Positions 17,061 to 25,257 of a DNA stretch of 64,000 nucleotides are shown piece after piece (within the stretch, counting starts at the first letter, position 1; each line of letters starts with the position of its first letter). A program made the translations under genes and the position numbers. The notes beneath the pieces are model-generated. The model saw only the letters and a list, made by a program, of their open reading frames with translations, was not told the DNA's origin and ran no database searches. The stretch is from WS-7 sp035635575 (GTDB lineage: Bacteria; Eisenbacteria; RBG-16-71-46; SZUA-252): NCBI GenBank assembly GCA_035635575.1, contig DASQAV010000131.1:1-64000 (forward strand), in the 5' to 3' direction.

Positions 17061-18238
17061 GCATCGTCTATTTCGACTGCGTCGGCGGCGCGAGCGGCGA
17101 CATGATCCTGGGCTCCCTGGTCGCGGCCGGCGCTCCGCTCCCCGAGATCGAGCGGAATCTCCGCGCCCTGCCGCTCCCGGGAATCGCCCTCTCGTCCACG
17201 GTCGTGAAGCGCCACGGCTTCGACGCCCTGCTCTTACAGGTAAGCACCGAGGAGACCAAGGCGCACCGCCACTACACGGAGATCCGCCGCATGCTGGAGG
17301 GAGGGGCGCTTCCTCCGCGCGTGCTGCGCCGCTCGCTCGCCGCCTTCGATCTCCTGGGCCGGTGCGAGGCCGAGGTGCACGGCACCTCGCTCGAGAAGGT
17401 CCACTTCCACGAGGTGGGAGCTCTGGACTCGATCGTGGACATCGTGGGCACGGCATGGGCGCTCGAGATCCTGAACGTGGAGCGCTGTCACGCTTCCGTG
17501 ATCCCCCAGGGACGCGGCTTCGTGAAGGCGGCCCATGGTACGCTGCCCATCCCGGCGCCCGCGACGGTTCGAATCTTAGAGGGGGTTCCCGTGCGCATGA
17601 CCGAGATCGAGGCGGAGCTGACCACGCCCACGGGCGCCGTGCTCCTGCGCACGCTGTGCGACACGATCGGCGAGCCGATCGGGATCCGGCCCCGCCGCAC
17701 CGGCGTCGCGACTGGAACGATGGACTTCGCCGAGCGCCCGAACCTCATGCGCGCCATGCTGGGCGAGCCCCTGGGCGCTCAGGATCGAGGCTCGGTGGAG
17801 GTGTTCGAGACGACGATCGACGACATGAATCCCCAGCTCTACGGGCACCTCACGGAAAGCCTCTTCCTGAGCGGCGCGCGGGAGGTGTACCTGACGCCGG
17901 TCCAGATGAAGAAGGGGCGCCCGGGAGTGCTGGTGACGGCGATCTGCGACTCGGGCAAGGCCCACGCCGTGCTGGAGCGGCTCTTCAAGGAATCGACCAC
18001 GATCGGCGTGCGGGTGCGTCACGAAGGACGCGTGGAGCTGGCGCGCTCGGTCGCCGAGGTGCAGACACCGCTCGGGATGATCCGAGTGAAGACCGCCATC
18101 CTGCCCACGGGCGAGGAGCGGCGCGTGCCCGAGTACGAGGACGTGAAGCGGATCGCACAATCTCTCGGGCGCCCTTTGGTCGAAGTCATGGACGAGGTCC
18201 GCTCCTTCCTCCACGAGAGCGCGCGGACCACCGTGTAG
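17057..18238 (+). CDS. larC: LarC, nickel insertion protein of the pincer cofactor
   Basis: CTP-dependent enzyme that inserts nickel into the pincer cofactor (the C1 and C2 parts). The single 393-aa frame has YFDCVGGASGDMILGSLVAAG at the N-terminus, the HFHEVGALDSIVDIVG and IPAPATVRILEGVPV blocks, ELTTPTGAVL and, in the C2 part, ETTIDDMNPQLYGHLTESLF. Unlike some species there is no frameshift between LarC1 and LarC2. Start GTG overlaps larB (GTGA). Neither larE nor larA is in this window, so cofactor completion relies on genes elsewhere or the pathway has another use. Confidence 0.92.
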   Translation: MSIVYFDCVGGASGDMILGSLVAAGAPLPEIERNLRALPLPGIALSSTVVKRHGFDALLLQVSTEETKAHRHYTEIRRMLEGGALPPRVLRRSLAAFDLLGRCEAEVHGTSLEKVHFHEVGALDSIVDIVGTAWALEILNVERCHASVIPQGRGFVKAAHGTLPIPAPATVRILEGVPVRMTEIEAELTTPTGAVLLRTLCDTIGEPIGIRPRRTGVATGTMDFAERPNLMRAMLGEPLGAQDRGSVEVFETTIDDMNPQLYGHLTESLFLSGAREVYLTPVQMKKGRPGVLVTAICDSGKAHAVLERLFKESTTIGVRVRHEGRVELARSVAEVQTPLGMIRVKTAILPTGEERRVPEYEDVKRIAQSLGRPLVEVMDEVRSFLHESARTTV

Positions 18239-19977
18239 TGATCCGCCTCGAGGCGGTCTCGTACACGACACCGTCCTCTCCAGGGGGAGGAGCGGGCCGG
18301 ACCCTCCTCGGCCCCGTCGAGTTTTCCGCGTTCCCCGGCTCGAGCCACCTTCTCCTCGGTCCCAACGGCTCCGGAAAGACCACGCTCATCCGCATCGTCG
18401 CGGGGCTCCGCGAGCCCTCCAGCGGCCGCTACCTCCTCGAGCGCGAAGAAGTGCGCGCGGGGAAGGAAGGGCGCTCTCTCTGGCCCACGGTCGCGGCACT
18501 CTTCGAGGAGCCCGACCCGCAATTTCTATCCGACACGGTGGAGGCGGAGATCGCGTTCGGGCTCGAGTCGCTGGCCATCTCCCCGCTCGAGATCCGCGCG
18601 CGAACGGAGGAAGCGCTCCGCGCGTTTTCCCTCCTGGCATTTCGGCAGAGGGCGCCCCAGAGCCTGAGCGCGGGAGAGAAGGCGCGCACCCTTCTCGCCG
18701 CCGCTCTCGCCGGGAACCCGCGCTGCATTCTCCTCGATCAGTCGCTGGCGCATCTCGACCCCGGCTCGCGCCGCGAGCTGGAGGGCTCGGTGGTGAGGGA
18801 CGCGATCGCCGGGGACCGCGCGGTCATCCGCACCCACCAGGAGGCCGATCCGCCCTTCCTCGGGGAAACCCTTCACGTGATCGAGGGAGGCTCCCTTCGC
18901 TCCCTCTCCCAGCTCACCCCGAAAGGGGTGATCGACGGAGCGCGCGTGCCGTATCCCCTGGCGCTTCGCGTTTCGGCGCTCCTCGCGTCGGGGCGGCGAT
19001 GGTCCGGGCCGCTCGCCGCGGACGTGGAGCCCCTGGAGCGCGCGCTGGACCAGGCCCTGGGACCGGAGGAGGAATCGCGGGCCGCACTTCGTCCCGAAGC
19101 CCCGGCACGGGCGCCGTCCGAGGCGCGGCGCGGCCCGGTGGCGATCGCGATGAACGGCGTGGCCTGGTCGCCGTCCGGCGCGCGCGGCGCTCCGGTGCTC
19201 CACGGCGTGGACCTCGAGATCGGACCCGGCGAGATCGTCGCGGCGATCGGCAGGAGCGGCAGCGGCAAGACCACGCTCCTCAAGCTCGCGGCCGGCCTCG
19301 TGGCTCCAAGCGGAGGAACGATCCATCGCGAGCCGCCGGTCGTGGGAAGGGTGCGGCCGGTGGCGCTCGCGCTCGAGTACCCCGAGCGGCAGCTCTTCGG
19401 ACGCACGGTGCTCGAGGATGTGACCGCGCTTCTCTGGATCGAGGGAATTCCGGCGGAGGAGCGCGAGCGGAGCGCGCGCCGCGCGATGACGGAAGTGGGG
19501 TTGGATCCCGACCGCTTTGCGGGGAGGTTCCCTGGGTCCTTGAGCGAAGGAGAGAAGCGGCGCGCCGCGCTGGCCGGGGTGCTCATCGAGCCGCCCCAGC
19601 TTCTCCTCCTCGACGAGCCCACGGCGGGACTGGATCCCGAGGGGAGGCGCGCTCTGGTGCGGGTTCTCGATTCGCTCCGATCGCGCGGGCGGAGCGTCCT
19701 CCTCGCGAGCCACGACCTGGCGTTCGTGGGCTCGGTGGCGGATCGCGTGTGTCTGCTCGGAAGGGAGGGGGAAGGTCCCGGCTCGATGCTCGCCCTGAGG
19801 GGAACCGCGGAAATCTTCCGGGATGACGCGCTCCTCATGCGCGCGGGCCTCCCGTCTCCCGACTTCGTGCGTCTCGAGCGCGTGCTCCGCGCTCGCGGCC
19901 TCCTCAAGCCGGTTCCGGTCAAAGACGACGCGGCGCTGCTCGACGCTCTCGTAACCGATTCACTGGCTGCTCTTTAG
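18238..19977 (+). CDS. tandem ABC transporter ATPase (two NBDs, EcfA-like)
   Basis: A 579-aa fusion of two ATP-binding domains resembling the EcfA1/EcfA2 ATPases of energy-coupling factor transporters. NBD1 has Walker A GPNGSGKTT (41-49), a PDPQFLSDTVEAEIAFG Ecf-type Q-loop, LSAGEK (143-148) and Walker B CILLDQ (163-168), with Gln168 where the catalytic Glu is usual. NBD2 has GRSGSGKTT (338-346), Q385, LSEGEK (435-440), LLLLDE (455-460) and His492. The GTG starts on the last base of the larC stop. No EcfT or substrate-binding component is in this window; nickel or cobalt import is an inference from the lar context. Confidence 0.85.
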   Translation: MIRLEAVSYTTPSSPGGGAGRTLLGPVEFSAFPGSSHLLLGPNGSGKTTLIRIVAGLREPSSGRYLLEREEVRAGKEGRSLWPTVAALFEEPDPQFLSDTVEAEIAFGLESLAISPLEIRARTEEALRAFSLLAFRQRAPQSLSAGEKARTLLAAALAGNPRCILLDQSLAHLDPGSRRELEGSVVRDAIAGDRAVIRTHQEADPPFLGETLHVIEGGSLRSLSQLTPKGVIDGARVPYPLALRVSALLASGRRWSGPLAADVEPLERALDQALGPEEESRAALRPEAPARAPSEARRGPVAIAMNGVAWSPSGARGAPVLHGVDLEIGPGEIVAAIGRSGSGKTTLLKLAAGLVAPSGGTIHREPPVVGRVRPVALALEYPERQLFGRTVLEDVTALLWIEGIPAEERERSARRAMTEVGLDPDRFAGRFPGSLSEGEKRRAALAGVLIEPPQLLLLDEPTAGLDPEGRRALVRVLDSLRSRGRSVLLASHDLAFVGSVADRVCLLGREGEGPGSMLALRGTAEIFRDDALLMRAGLPSPDFVRLERVLRARGLLKPVPVKDDAALLDALVTDSLAAL

Positions 19978-19983
19978 CGTCTC

Positions 19984-20000
19984 CAGGGCGGCTTGCCCTG
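19984..20000 (+). terminator. stem-loop after the ABC ATPase, weak terminator candidate
   Basis: CAGGGC (19984-19989) and GCCCTG (19995-20000) form a 6-bp stem with a GGCTT loop. No T run follows, so it may be a pause site or RNA-stability hairpin instead. Confidence 0.3.
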
Positions 20001-20116
20001 CGACCCGTCCCCCTCGCTGCCTCATCAAGATCACCGATCCCGAGGCCGATCAATTCCGAATGCGGGCTCGCGGCTCCGCGCGACCCCCCAAGGCCAGGCA
20101 CGAGGGATCGGGAAGC

Positions 20117-20599
20117 ATGGTGAAGTCGGATCAAATCGTCGCCGATCTCGAGCGGCGCCGTCGCGAGGGCGCCGCGTTCGAGGATCTGCTCCAGGCCGCG
20201 GTGCGCGCGCTCCACGATCTGGACGAGCGGTTCCACTGGACCGGCATCTACGAGCTCTTTCCCGACAACGTCCTCCGCCTCGGTCCCTTCATCGGCGCTC
20301 CCACCGATCACGTGTTCATCGGCGTCGGGCGGGGCGTCTGCGGAACCGCGGTCGCCGAGCGTCGCAACATCAACGTGCCCGACGTCCGGCTGGTCACCAA
20401 CTACCTGGCCTGCAGCACCGAGACCCGCTCGGAGCTCGTGATCCTGATCCGGAGGGGCGAGCGGATCTTCGCGCAGATCGACATCGACAGCCATCAGGTC
20501 GCCGCGTTCGACGAGAGCACCGTGGCGAGCGTGCAGGTGGTCGCGGACTGGCTCGCCGGGCTCTACGAGTCGCGCGAGCGGCCCGGGCGGGATTCCTGA
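20117..20599 (+). CDS. GAF-domain protein, free-methionine-sulfoxide-reductase-like
   Basis: A 160-aa single GAF domain, starting at ATG 20117 after GGAAG. It has GVGRGVCGTAVAE and NVPDVRLVTNYLACSTETRSELV, the GVCG and ACS/T cysteines shared with free methionine-R-sulfoxide reductases (YebR). The third family cysteine (a Cys about ten residues before GVCG) is His/Val here. It could be a reductase with altered chemistry or a sensor. The stop overlaps the next gene's likely start as CTGA, so it is a partner of the hybrid kinase. Confidence 0.72.
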   Translation: MVKSDQIVADLERRRREGAAFEDLLQAAVRALHDLDERFHWTGIYELFPDNVLRLGPFIGAPTDHVFIGVGRGVCGTAVAERRNINVPDVRLVTNYLACSTETRSELVILIRRGERIFAQIDIDSHQVAAFDESTVASVQVVADWLAGLYESRERPGRDS

Positions 20600-23500
20600 C
20601 CCCGGAGCGGCACGAGAGCCTCGAGCGTCTCCTCGAGGCCATCCCTCGAATCCTGAAATCGGATTCCCTCGACCGTTCCATCATCGAGGCCCTGGAGCTT
20701 CTCCGCCGCGGCACGGGGGCGGACGCCCTCGTGGTGTTCCTGGCGGACGGCGATGCGCCCCTGACGGAGCGCTGGGCGCCCGATGATCCCGCGACCAAGT
20801 CCCTCCTGCGTCCCCGACTCAAAGTTCAAGCACTGGATGCGATCCGGAGCGGCGGTACCCACCTCTTGCTCGGCGAGTGCCATGTCCAGAACGGCCGCGC
20901 CACCCGGACCGTGCTCCTCTGCCAGGCAGAGGCTCCGCTCGGAGCGGTCGCGATCGCGTGGCCCACCGAGAAAGCTCCGGACGATCCGGTCTCCGCTTCC
21001 TGGATCACGGCGGCCATCGAGCTCGTGGCCTCCACCGTGATCCGCAAGCGCGAGGTCTCGAAGCTGGAGATGCAGGCGGAGCGCGACAAGCGCTGGTTCA
21101 AGACTCTCGACGAGCACCTGCGCGTGCTCGACCGCGAGCGCCAGAAGTTCGCCGCGGTGGTGAACCAGACCGACACCTTCGTCTTCGTGACGGACGAGGA
21201 GCGGGTGATCCGATGGAACAACCGCGCCATGGCGGTGCTCCTCCCCTTTCGGGACGACGCGTCGAGCTGGGTCGGCAAGCCCTGCGGCGAGCTGTGGGCG
21301 CGCCTGGGCCAGGTCCAGGACAGCAACCATCCCTACGATTGCCCCATCAAGCGCGCTCTCGAGCAGAACGAGGTCACACATCAAGAATTGCGCATCCTGG
21401 TTCGCGGAGCGCCCGGCGTCCTCTACCTCACCGCGCTCCCCATCAAGGGGCTCGACGGGAAGCCGCGCGAGGCGATGATCCTGATCCAGGACCTGACCGG
21501 TCTCGAGACCCTGCGTCAATCCGAGGTCCGCTACAGTGTCCTCTTCGAGCGAAATCCGGAAGCGATCCTGATCGTCGACCCGCCGACCCTGGCCATTCTG
21601 CTCGCGAATCCGGCGGCGCAGCGAATGCTCGGCTACACGGCGCAGGAGATAGCCCAGGTCGGCCTTCCGGCGCTGCATCCCGGGTCGGAATGGAAACGGC
21701 TCCAGGGCTTCTACGAGCTGGCCTCGCGGCAGAACGCGCCGACCAAGACCCAATGCCGCGTGCTCGCGCACGACGGAACGGAGCGGATCGCGCTCGTCTC
21801 GTCCGCTCGCGTGACGCTGGAAGGAAAGAGCGTCGATCTCATCCAGATGGTGGACGTGACCTCGAGCCTCCAGGCCGAGCAGGATCTCGGGGAGAGCCAG
21901 GCGCGGCAGGGCGCCATGATCGAGGCCGCGCCCGACGCTATCGTCTCCATGGATCATGCCGGGCGGATTCTCGAATTCAATCCGGCAGCGGAGCGGATCT
22001 TCGGATACCGGCGCGAGGACGTGCTGGGCCGGGACCTGGCGGGCCTCGTCATCCCTCCCGATCTGCGCGACCGGCACCGCCAGGGGCTCGAGCGCTACAT
22101 GGCCTCCGGCGATTCCCGGATGCTGGGACGTCCGATGGAGATTCCCGCGCTGCGCTCGGATGGGACCTCCTTCCCCATCGAGCTCACGATCGCGCGGATC
22201 TCCTCGACGGGGGCGCCGGTGTTCACCGGCTTCATCCGCGATCTCTCGGAGCGGAAGCGGGCCGAGGAGGCGCTCCGGAGCGCCGAGGACCGGCTCCGCA
22301 CCCTGATCCACGAGTCGGACGTGGTCATCTTCGCCCTCGACAAGGACGGAATCTACAAGGTGTCGGCCGGAAAGGGGCTCCAGGCGCTCGGACGCCGCGA
22401 GGGGGAGGTGGTGGGCAAATCCATCTACGACGTGTACCGGGATCACCCGGACGTCCTCGCCAACATCGACCGCTGCCTCGCGGGCGAAGAGTTCACGGCC
22501 CATGTAGAGATCAAAGGCATTTCCTACGAGGCCCACTTCCGCCCCGAGCGGAACGAGCGCGGGGAAATCGTCGGACTGTTTGGATTCGCCACCGATGTCA
22601 CGGAGCGGAAACGGCTGGAAGCCCAGCTCCGCCATGCGCAGAAGATGGAGGCGGTCGGAAGGCTCGCCGGCGGGGTTGCGCACGACTTCAACAACCTCCT
22701 CACCGTGATCCAGGGGCGGAGCGAGGTGCTGCTCTCGAAAATGTCGCCGCGCGATCCTCTTCGCGTGGGCGCCGAGGAGATTCAGAAGGCGGGGGAGCGC
22801 GGTGTCCTGCTCACCCGCCAGCTGCTCACGTTCAGCCGCAAGAACGTCGCCACGCCGGAAGACTTGGACGCGGGCGAGGTGGTGCGGAGCTTGGAGAGCC
22901 TTCTCTCCCGGCTCATCGGGCCGGACGTGCGCCTGGTGACGCGCACGGGGAAGTGGCCGCTTCACGTGCGCGCGGACCGGGGGCAGCTGGAGCAGGTGCT
23001 CGCGAACCTCGCGGCCAATGCGCGGGACGCGATGCCTCAGGGGGGGGAGCTTTGCATCGAGGTGAGCGCCACCGATGTCGGGGCAGAAGTGAAAGGCCCG
23101 GCCGTGCCCCCCGGCCCCTACGTGGTGGTCTCGGTCACCGATCAAGGGTGCGGGATGACCCCCGATGTCCAGAGCCATCTCTTCGAGCCCTTCTTCACGA
23201 CAAAGGAACAGGGCAAGGGGACCGGCCTCGGGCTGAGCGTCGTGTACGGCATCGTCCGTCAGTCCGGGGGCGACGTGCTGGTGCAGAGCGAGCCCGGGCG
23301 AGGCTCCACGTTCCGGGTCTGTCTGCCCCGCCTCGGCGCCCCGGAGCCGGCCGCTGGAGCGGCCGCCCCGCCGGCCGCGCGGACGGGCAAGGGGACCGTA
23401 CTCCTGGTCGAAGACGAGGATGCGGTGCGGGCGCTCGCGCGTGAGTTTCTCACCATCTTTGGATACGAAGTGGTCGAGACCTCCTCCGGAGAAGAGGCGC

Positions 23501-23784
23501 TCCGCGTGTTCGAGCAGGTGAAGGAGACGATCGACGTGGTGGTGACCGATCTGATCATGCCCGGAATGGGCGGGGTCGCCCTGGCCAAGAAGCTCGTCAG
23601 GACCAAGCCGGGGCTCCGCGTGCTCCTTGTTTCAGGATATGCCCGCGACACCCTCGAGGATCTGGAGTTCAAGAGCGAGGGATTTGCGTTCTTGCAGAAG
23701 CCCTACACGATGGAAGATTTCGCGCGCAGAATCGCGGACCTGCTCCGCGGCGCCTCGCTTGGAGATCGCGGCCGCAAGGTCTAG
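20596..23784 (+). CDS. hybrid sensor histidine kinase with GAF, PAS and receiver domains
   Basis: A soluble 1062-aa hybrid kinase. From the N-terminus: a GAF-like domain (about 1-150), about four PAS domains (DTFVFVTDEERVIRWNN; EAILIVDPPTLAILLAN; DAIVSMDHAGRILEFNPAAERIFGY; VVIFALDKDGIYKVSAGKG), HisKA with VAHDFNNLL (His696), HATPase (NARDAMP, DQGCGM, TGLGLS) and a C-terminal receiver VLLVEDED with phospho-Asp985 (VTDLIMPGMGG). No transmembrane segment is seen. No ATG/GTG/TTG lies in frame near the domain start; CTG 20596 overlaps the GAF stop. Confidence 0.88.
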   Translation: MTPERHESLERLLEAIPRILKSDSLDRSIIEALELLRRGTGADALVVFLADGDAPLTERWAPDDPATKSLLRPRLKVQALDAIRSGGTHLLLGECHVQNGRATRTVLLCQAEAPLGAVAIAWPTEKAPDDPVSASWITAAIELVASTVIRKREVSKLEMQAERDKRWFKTLDEHLRVLDRERQKFAAVVNQTDTFVFVTDEERVIRWNNRAMAVLLPFRDDASSWVGKPCGELWARLGQVQDSNHPYDCPIKRALEQNEVTHQELRILVRGAPGVLYLTALPIKGLDGKPREAMILIQDLTGLETLRQSEVRYSVLFERNPEAILIVDPPTLAILLANPAAQRMLGYTAQEIAQVGLPALHPGSEWKRLQGFYELASRQNAPTKTQCRVLAHDGTERIALVSSARVTLEGKSVDLIQMVDVTSSLQAEQDLGESQARQGAMIEAAPDAIVSMDHAGRILEFNPAAERIFGYRREDVLGRDLAGLVIPPDLRDRHRQGLERYMASGDSRMLGRPMEIPALRSDGTSFPIELTIARISSTGAPVFTGFIRDLSERKRAEEALRSAEDRLRTLIHESDVVIFALDKDGIYKVSAGKGLQALGRREGEVVGKSIYDVYRDHPDVLANIDRCLAGEEFTAHVEIKGISYEAHFRPERNERGEIVGLFGFATDVTERKRLEAQLRHAQKMEAVGRLAGGVAHDFNNLLTVIQGRSEVLLSKMSPRDPLRVGAEEIQKAGERGVLLTRQLLTFSRKNVATPEDLDAGEVVRSLESLLSRLIGPDVRLVTRTGKWPLHVRADRGQLEQVLANLAANARDAMPQGGELCIEVSATDVGAEVKGPAVPPGPYVVVSVTDQGCGMTPDVQSHLFEPFFTTKEQGKGTGLGLSVVYGIVRQSGGDVLVQSEPGRGSTFRVCLPRLGAPEPAAGAAAPPAARTGKGTVLLVEDEDAVRALAREFLTIFGYEVVETSSGEEALRVFEQVKETIDVVVTDLIMPGMGGVALAKKLVRTKPGLRVLLVSGYARDTLEDLEFKSEGFAFLQKPYTMEDFARRIADLLRGASLGDRGRKV

Positions 23785-23793
23785 ACTCGCGCC

Positions 23794-25257
23794 GTGCCAG
23801 CGGCGCGTGAGGATGCCGAACCAGAGCTCCCGGCGGCCTCGCCGGGATGGGAGCCCTTCCCACGCGGCGAGCTTCTCCTTGCCTGCGCCTTGGCGCTGAT
23901 CCTCCGTCTCCTCTACCTCGCGGGTGCGGTGAAGAGCCCCCTCTTCGCGCATGCGTCCCTGGCGGCGCACGCCGTGCACGTGCCGCGTTTGATTCAGGCC
24001 CTACTCGATGTCGCATCGGTCTTTCTGCTGGGCGCGGCCGCCCACGTGATGTGGGGCCGGCGCGCCGGAATCCTTACGGCCGAGATCGCGGCGCTCTACG
24101 GACCGCTCCTCTATTTTCAGGCGGAGCCTCTGCCCGTGACGCCGGGGTTCTTCCTGATCGCGCTCTTCTTCTACCTGGCCGCGCGCGCGGACCGCTCCGG
24201 TTCGAATGCGAGGAGGGTCGCGGCTGGGGTCCTGCTCGCCCTGGCCACGTTTCTTGCGCTGCGCTGGAACGGAGCCGGTGCGGGCGTCGAGCACTCGCCG
24301 CTCCGGTTTCTCGAGAACCTGATCCTGGCCTGGAATCGCCGCGAGGTCCCCTGCGGGGTGGACCAGCGCTTCCTGGCCGCGCACAACTCGCCGATGTTTC
24401 GCCAGCCGTTGCTTCTCTCCTTCGCCTTCGTGGGTCCCATCGCGCTGGTCGTGGCATGGAAGGAGCGGCGGCGGGCGCCGCTCCTCGGGAGCTACCTCTC
24501 CTTCGTCACGCTCGCGATCGCGTCGATCGGGGTCTGCGATCGAACGCGGCTTCCGCTTCTCGCGGGCGCGCTTCCCCTCGCGGGGCGTGGGATCGACCGA
24601 CTGCTCGCCGCGCTGGCGCGCGAGTCGGAAGGGATTCGCACGAGTCCCGCGGCGGCGCTTGGGGAGCTGGCCCGTGTCCACGCTCGAACGCTGGTCGCGC
24701 TCGGATGCGCCGTGCTGCTCGTCACGGCCCCGTTTCCCGGGATCCAGCGCACGAAGTCGGGAGAAGGTTGGGCGGCGCTGGGGCGCGCCTACGAGGAGTC
24801 AGGGGACGAGGTCCAGTCACTGCGCGCCTACGCGGAAGCGGAGCGACAGGGCCTCCGGTCCGCCGACACGTATGCGTCCTGGGGCACGCTCGAGCAGCGG
24901 TTGAGGCTAGGGGGCGAGGCGGAGAAGCATCTCCTGCTCGCGGTCGGACTGGATCCGGGGAACGCGGCGGCTCACCTGGCGTTGGCGGATGTGTACCTCG
25001 ACCGCGGAACCCTCGCGCAGGCCGCCCAGGAATACGAGGTGTCCGCGGGCCTCGTGCCGGCGCGGGCCGCGGAGCTGTACGTGCAAGCCGGAGAGGCATA
25101 CGAGGAAGCGAGAGATCTCGACCGCGCGGCCTCGATGTTCCGGCGCGCGCTCGACAAACGTCCCGGCTACGAGCCGGCGCGGCGAGGACTGGAGCGGGTC
25201 CGGAAGGGCAGCCCGCCGGAGCCGCCGGTGAAGATGTTCCCGCCGCTCGCGCGCTAG
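23794..25257 (+). CDS. multi-pass membrane protein with TPR tail, truncated GT39-like fold
   Basis: A 487-aa protein with about seven hydrophobic segments followed by about four TPR repeats (from roughly residue 325; SGEGWAALGRAYEESGDEVQSLRAY start). The N-terminal ALILRLLYLAGAVKSPLF and VPRLIQALLDVASVFLLG...GILTAEIAALYGPLLYF blocks look like PMT/GT39-type glycosyltransferase-TPR proteins, but the periplasmic loop with the catalytic Asp between them seems to be missing (about 50 residues). If so it is not catalytic. GTG start 23794. The stop TAG shares a CTAG palindrome with the convergent peptidase stop. Confidence 0.65.
   Translation: MPAAREDAEPELPAASPGWEPFPRGELLLACALALILRLLYLAGAVKSPLFAHASLAAHAVHVPRLIQALLDVASVFLLGAAAHVMWGRRAGILTAEIAALYGPLLYFQAEPLPVTPGFFLIALFFYLAARADRSGSNARRVAAGVLLALATFLALRWNGAGAGVEHSPLRFLENLILAWNRREVPCGVDQRFLAAHNSPMFRQPLLLSFAFVGPIALVVAWKERRRAPLLGSYLSFVTLAIASIGVCDRTRLPLLAGALPLAGRGIDRLLAALARESEGIRTSPAAALGELARVHARTLVALGCAVLLVTAPFPGIQRTKSGEGWAALGRAYEESGDEVQSLRAYAEAERQGLRSADTYASWGTLEQRLRLGGEAEKHLLLAVGLDPGNAAAHLALADVYLDRGTLAQAAQEYEVSAGLVPARAAELYVQAGEAYEEARDLDRAASMFRRALDKRPGYEPARRGLERVRKGSPPEPPVKMFPPLAR

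Noticed and set aside
20563..23178. About 870-codon minus-strand frame opposite the hybrid kinase
   Set aside because: Composition and lack of domains match shadow frames; the plus frame has clear PAS and kinase motifs.
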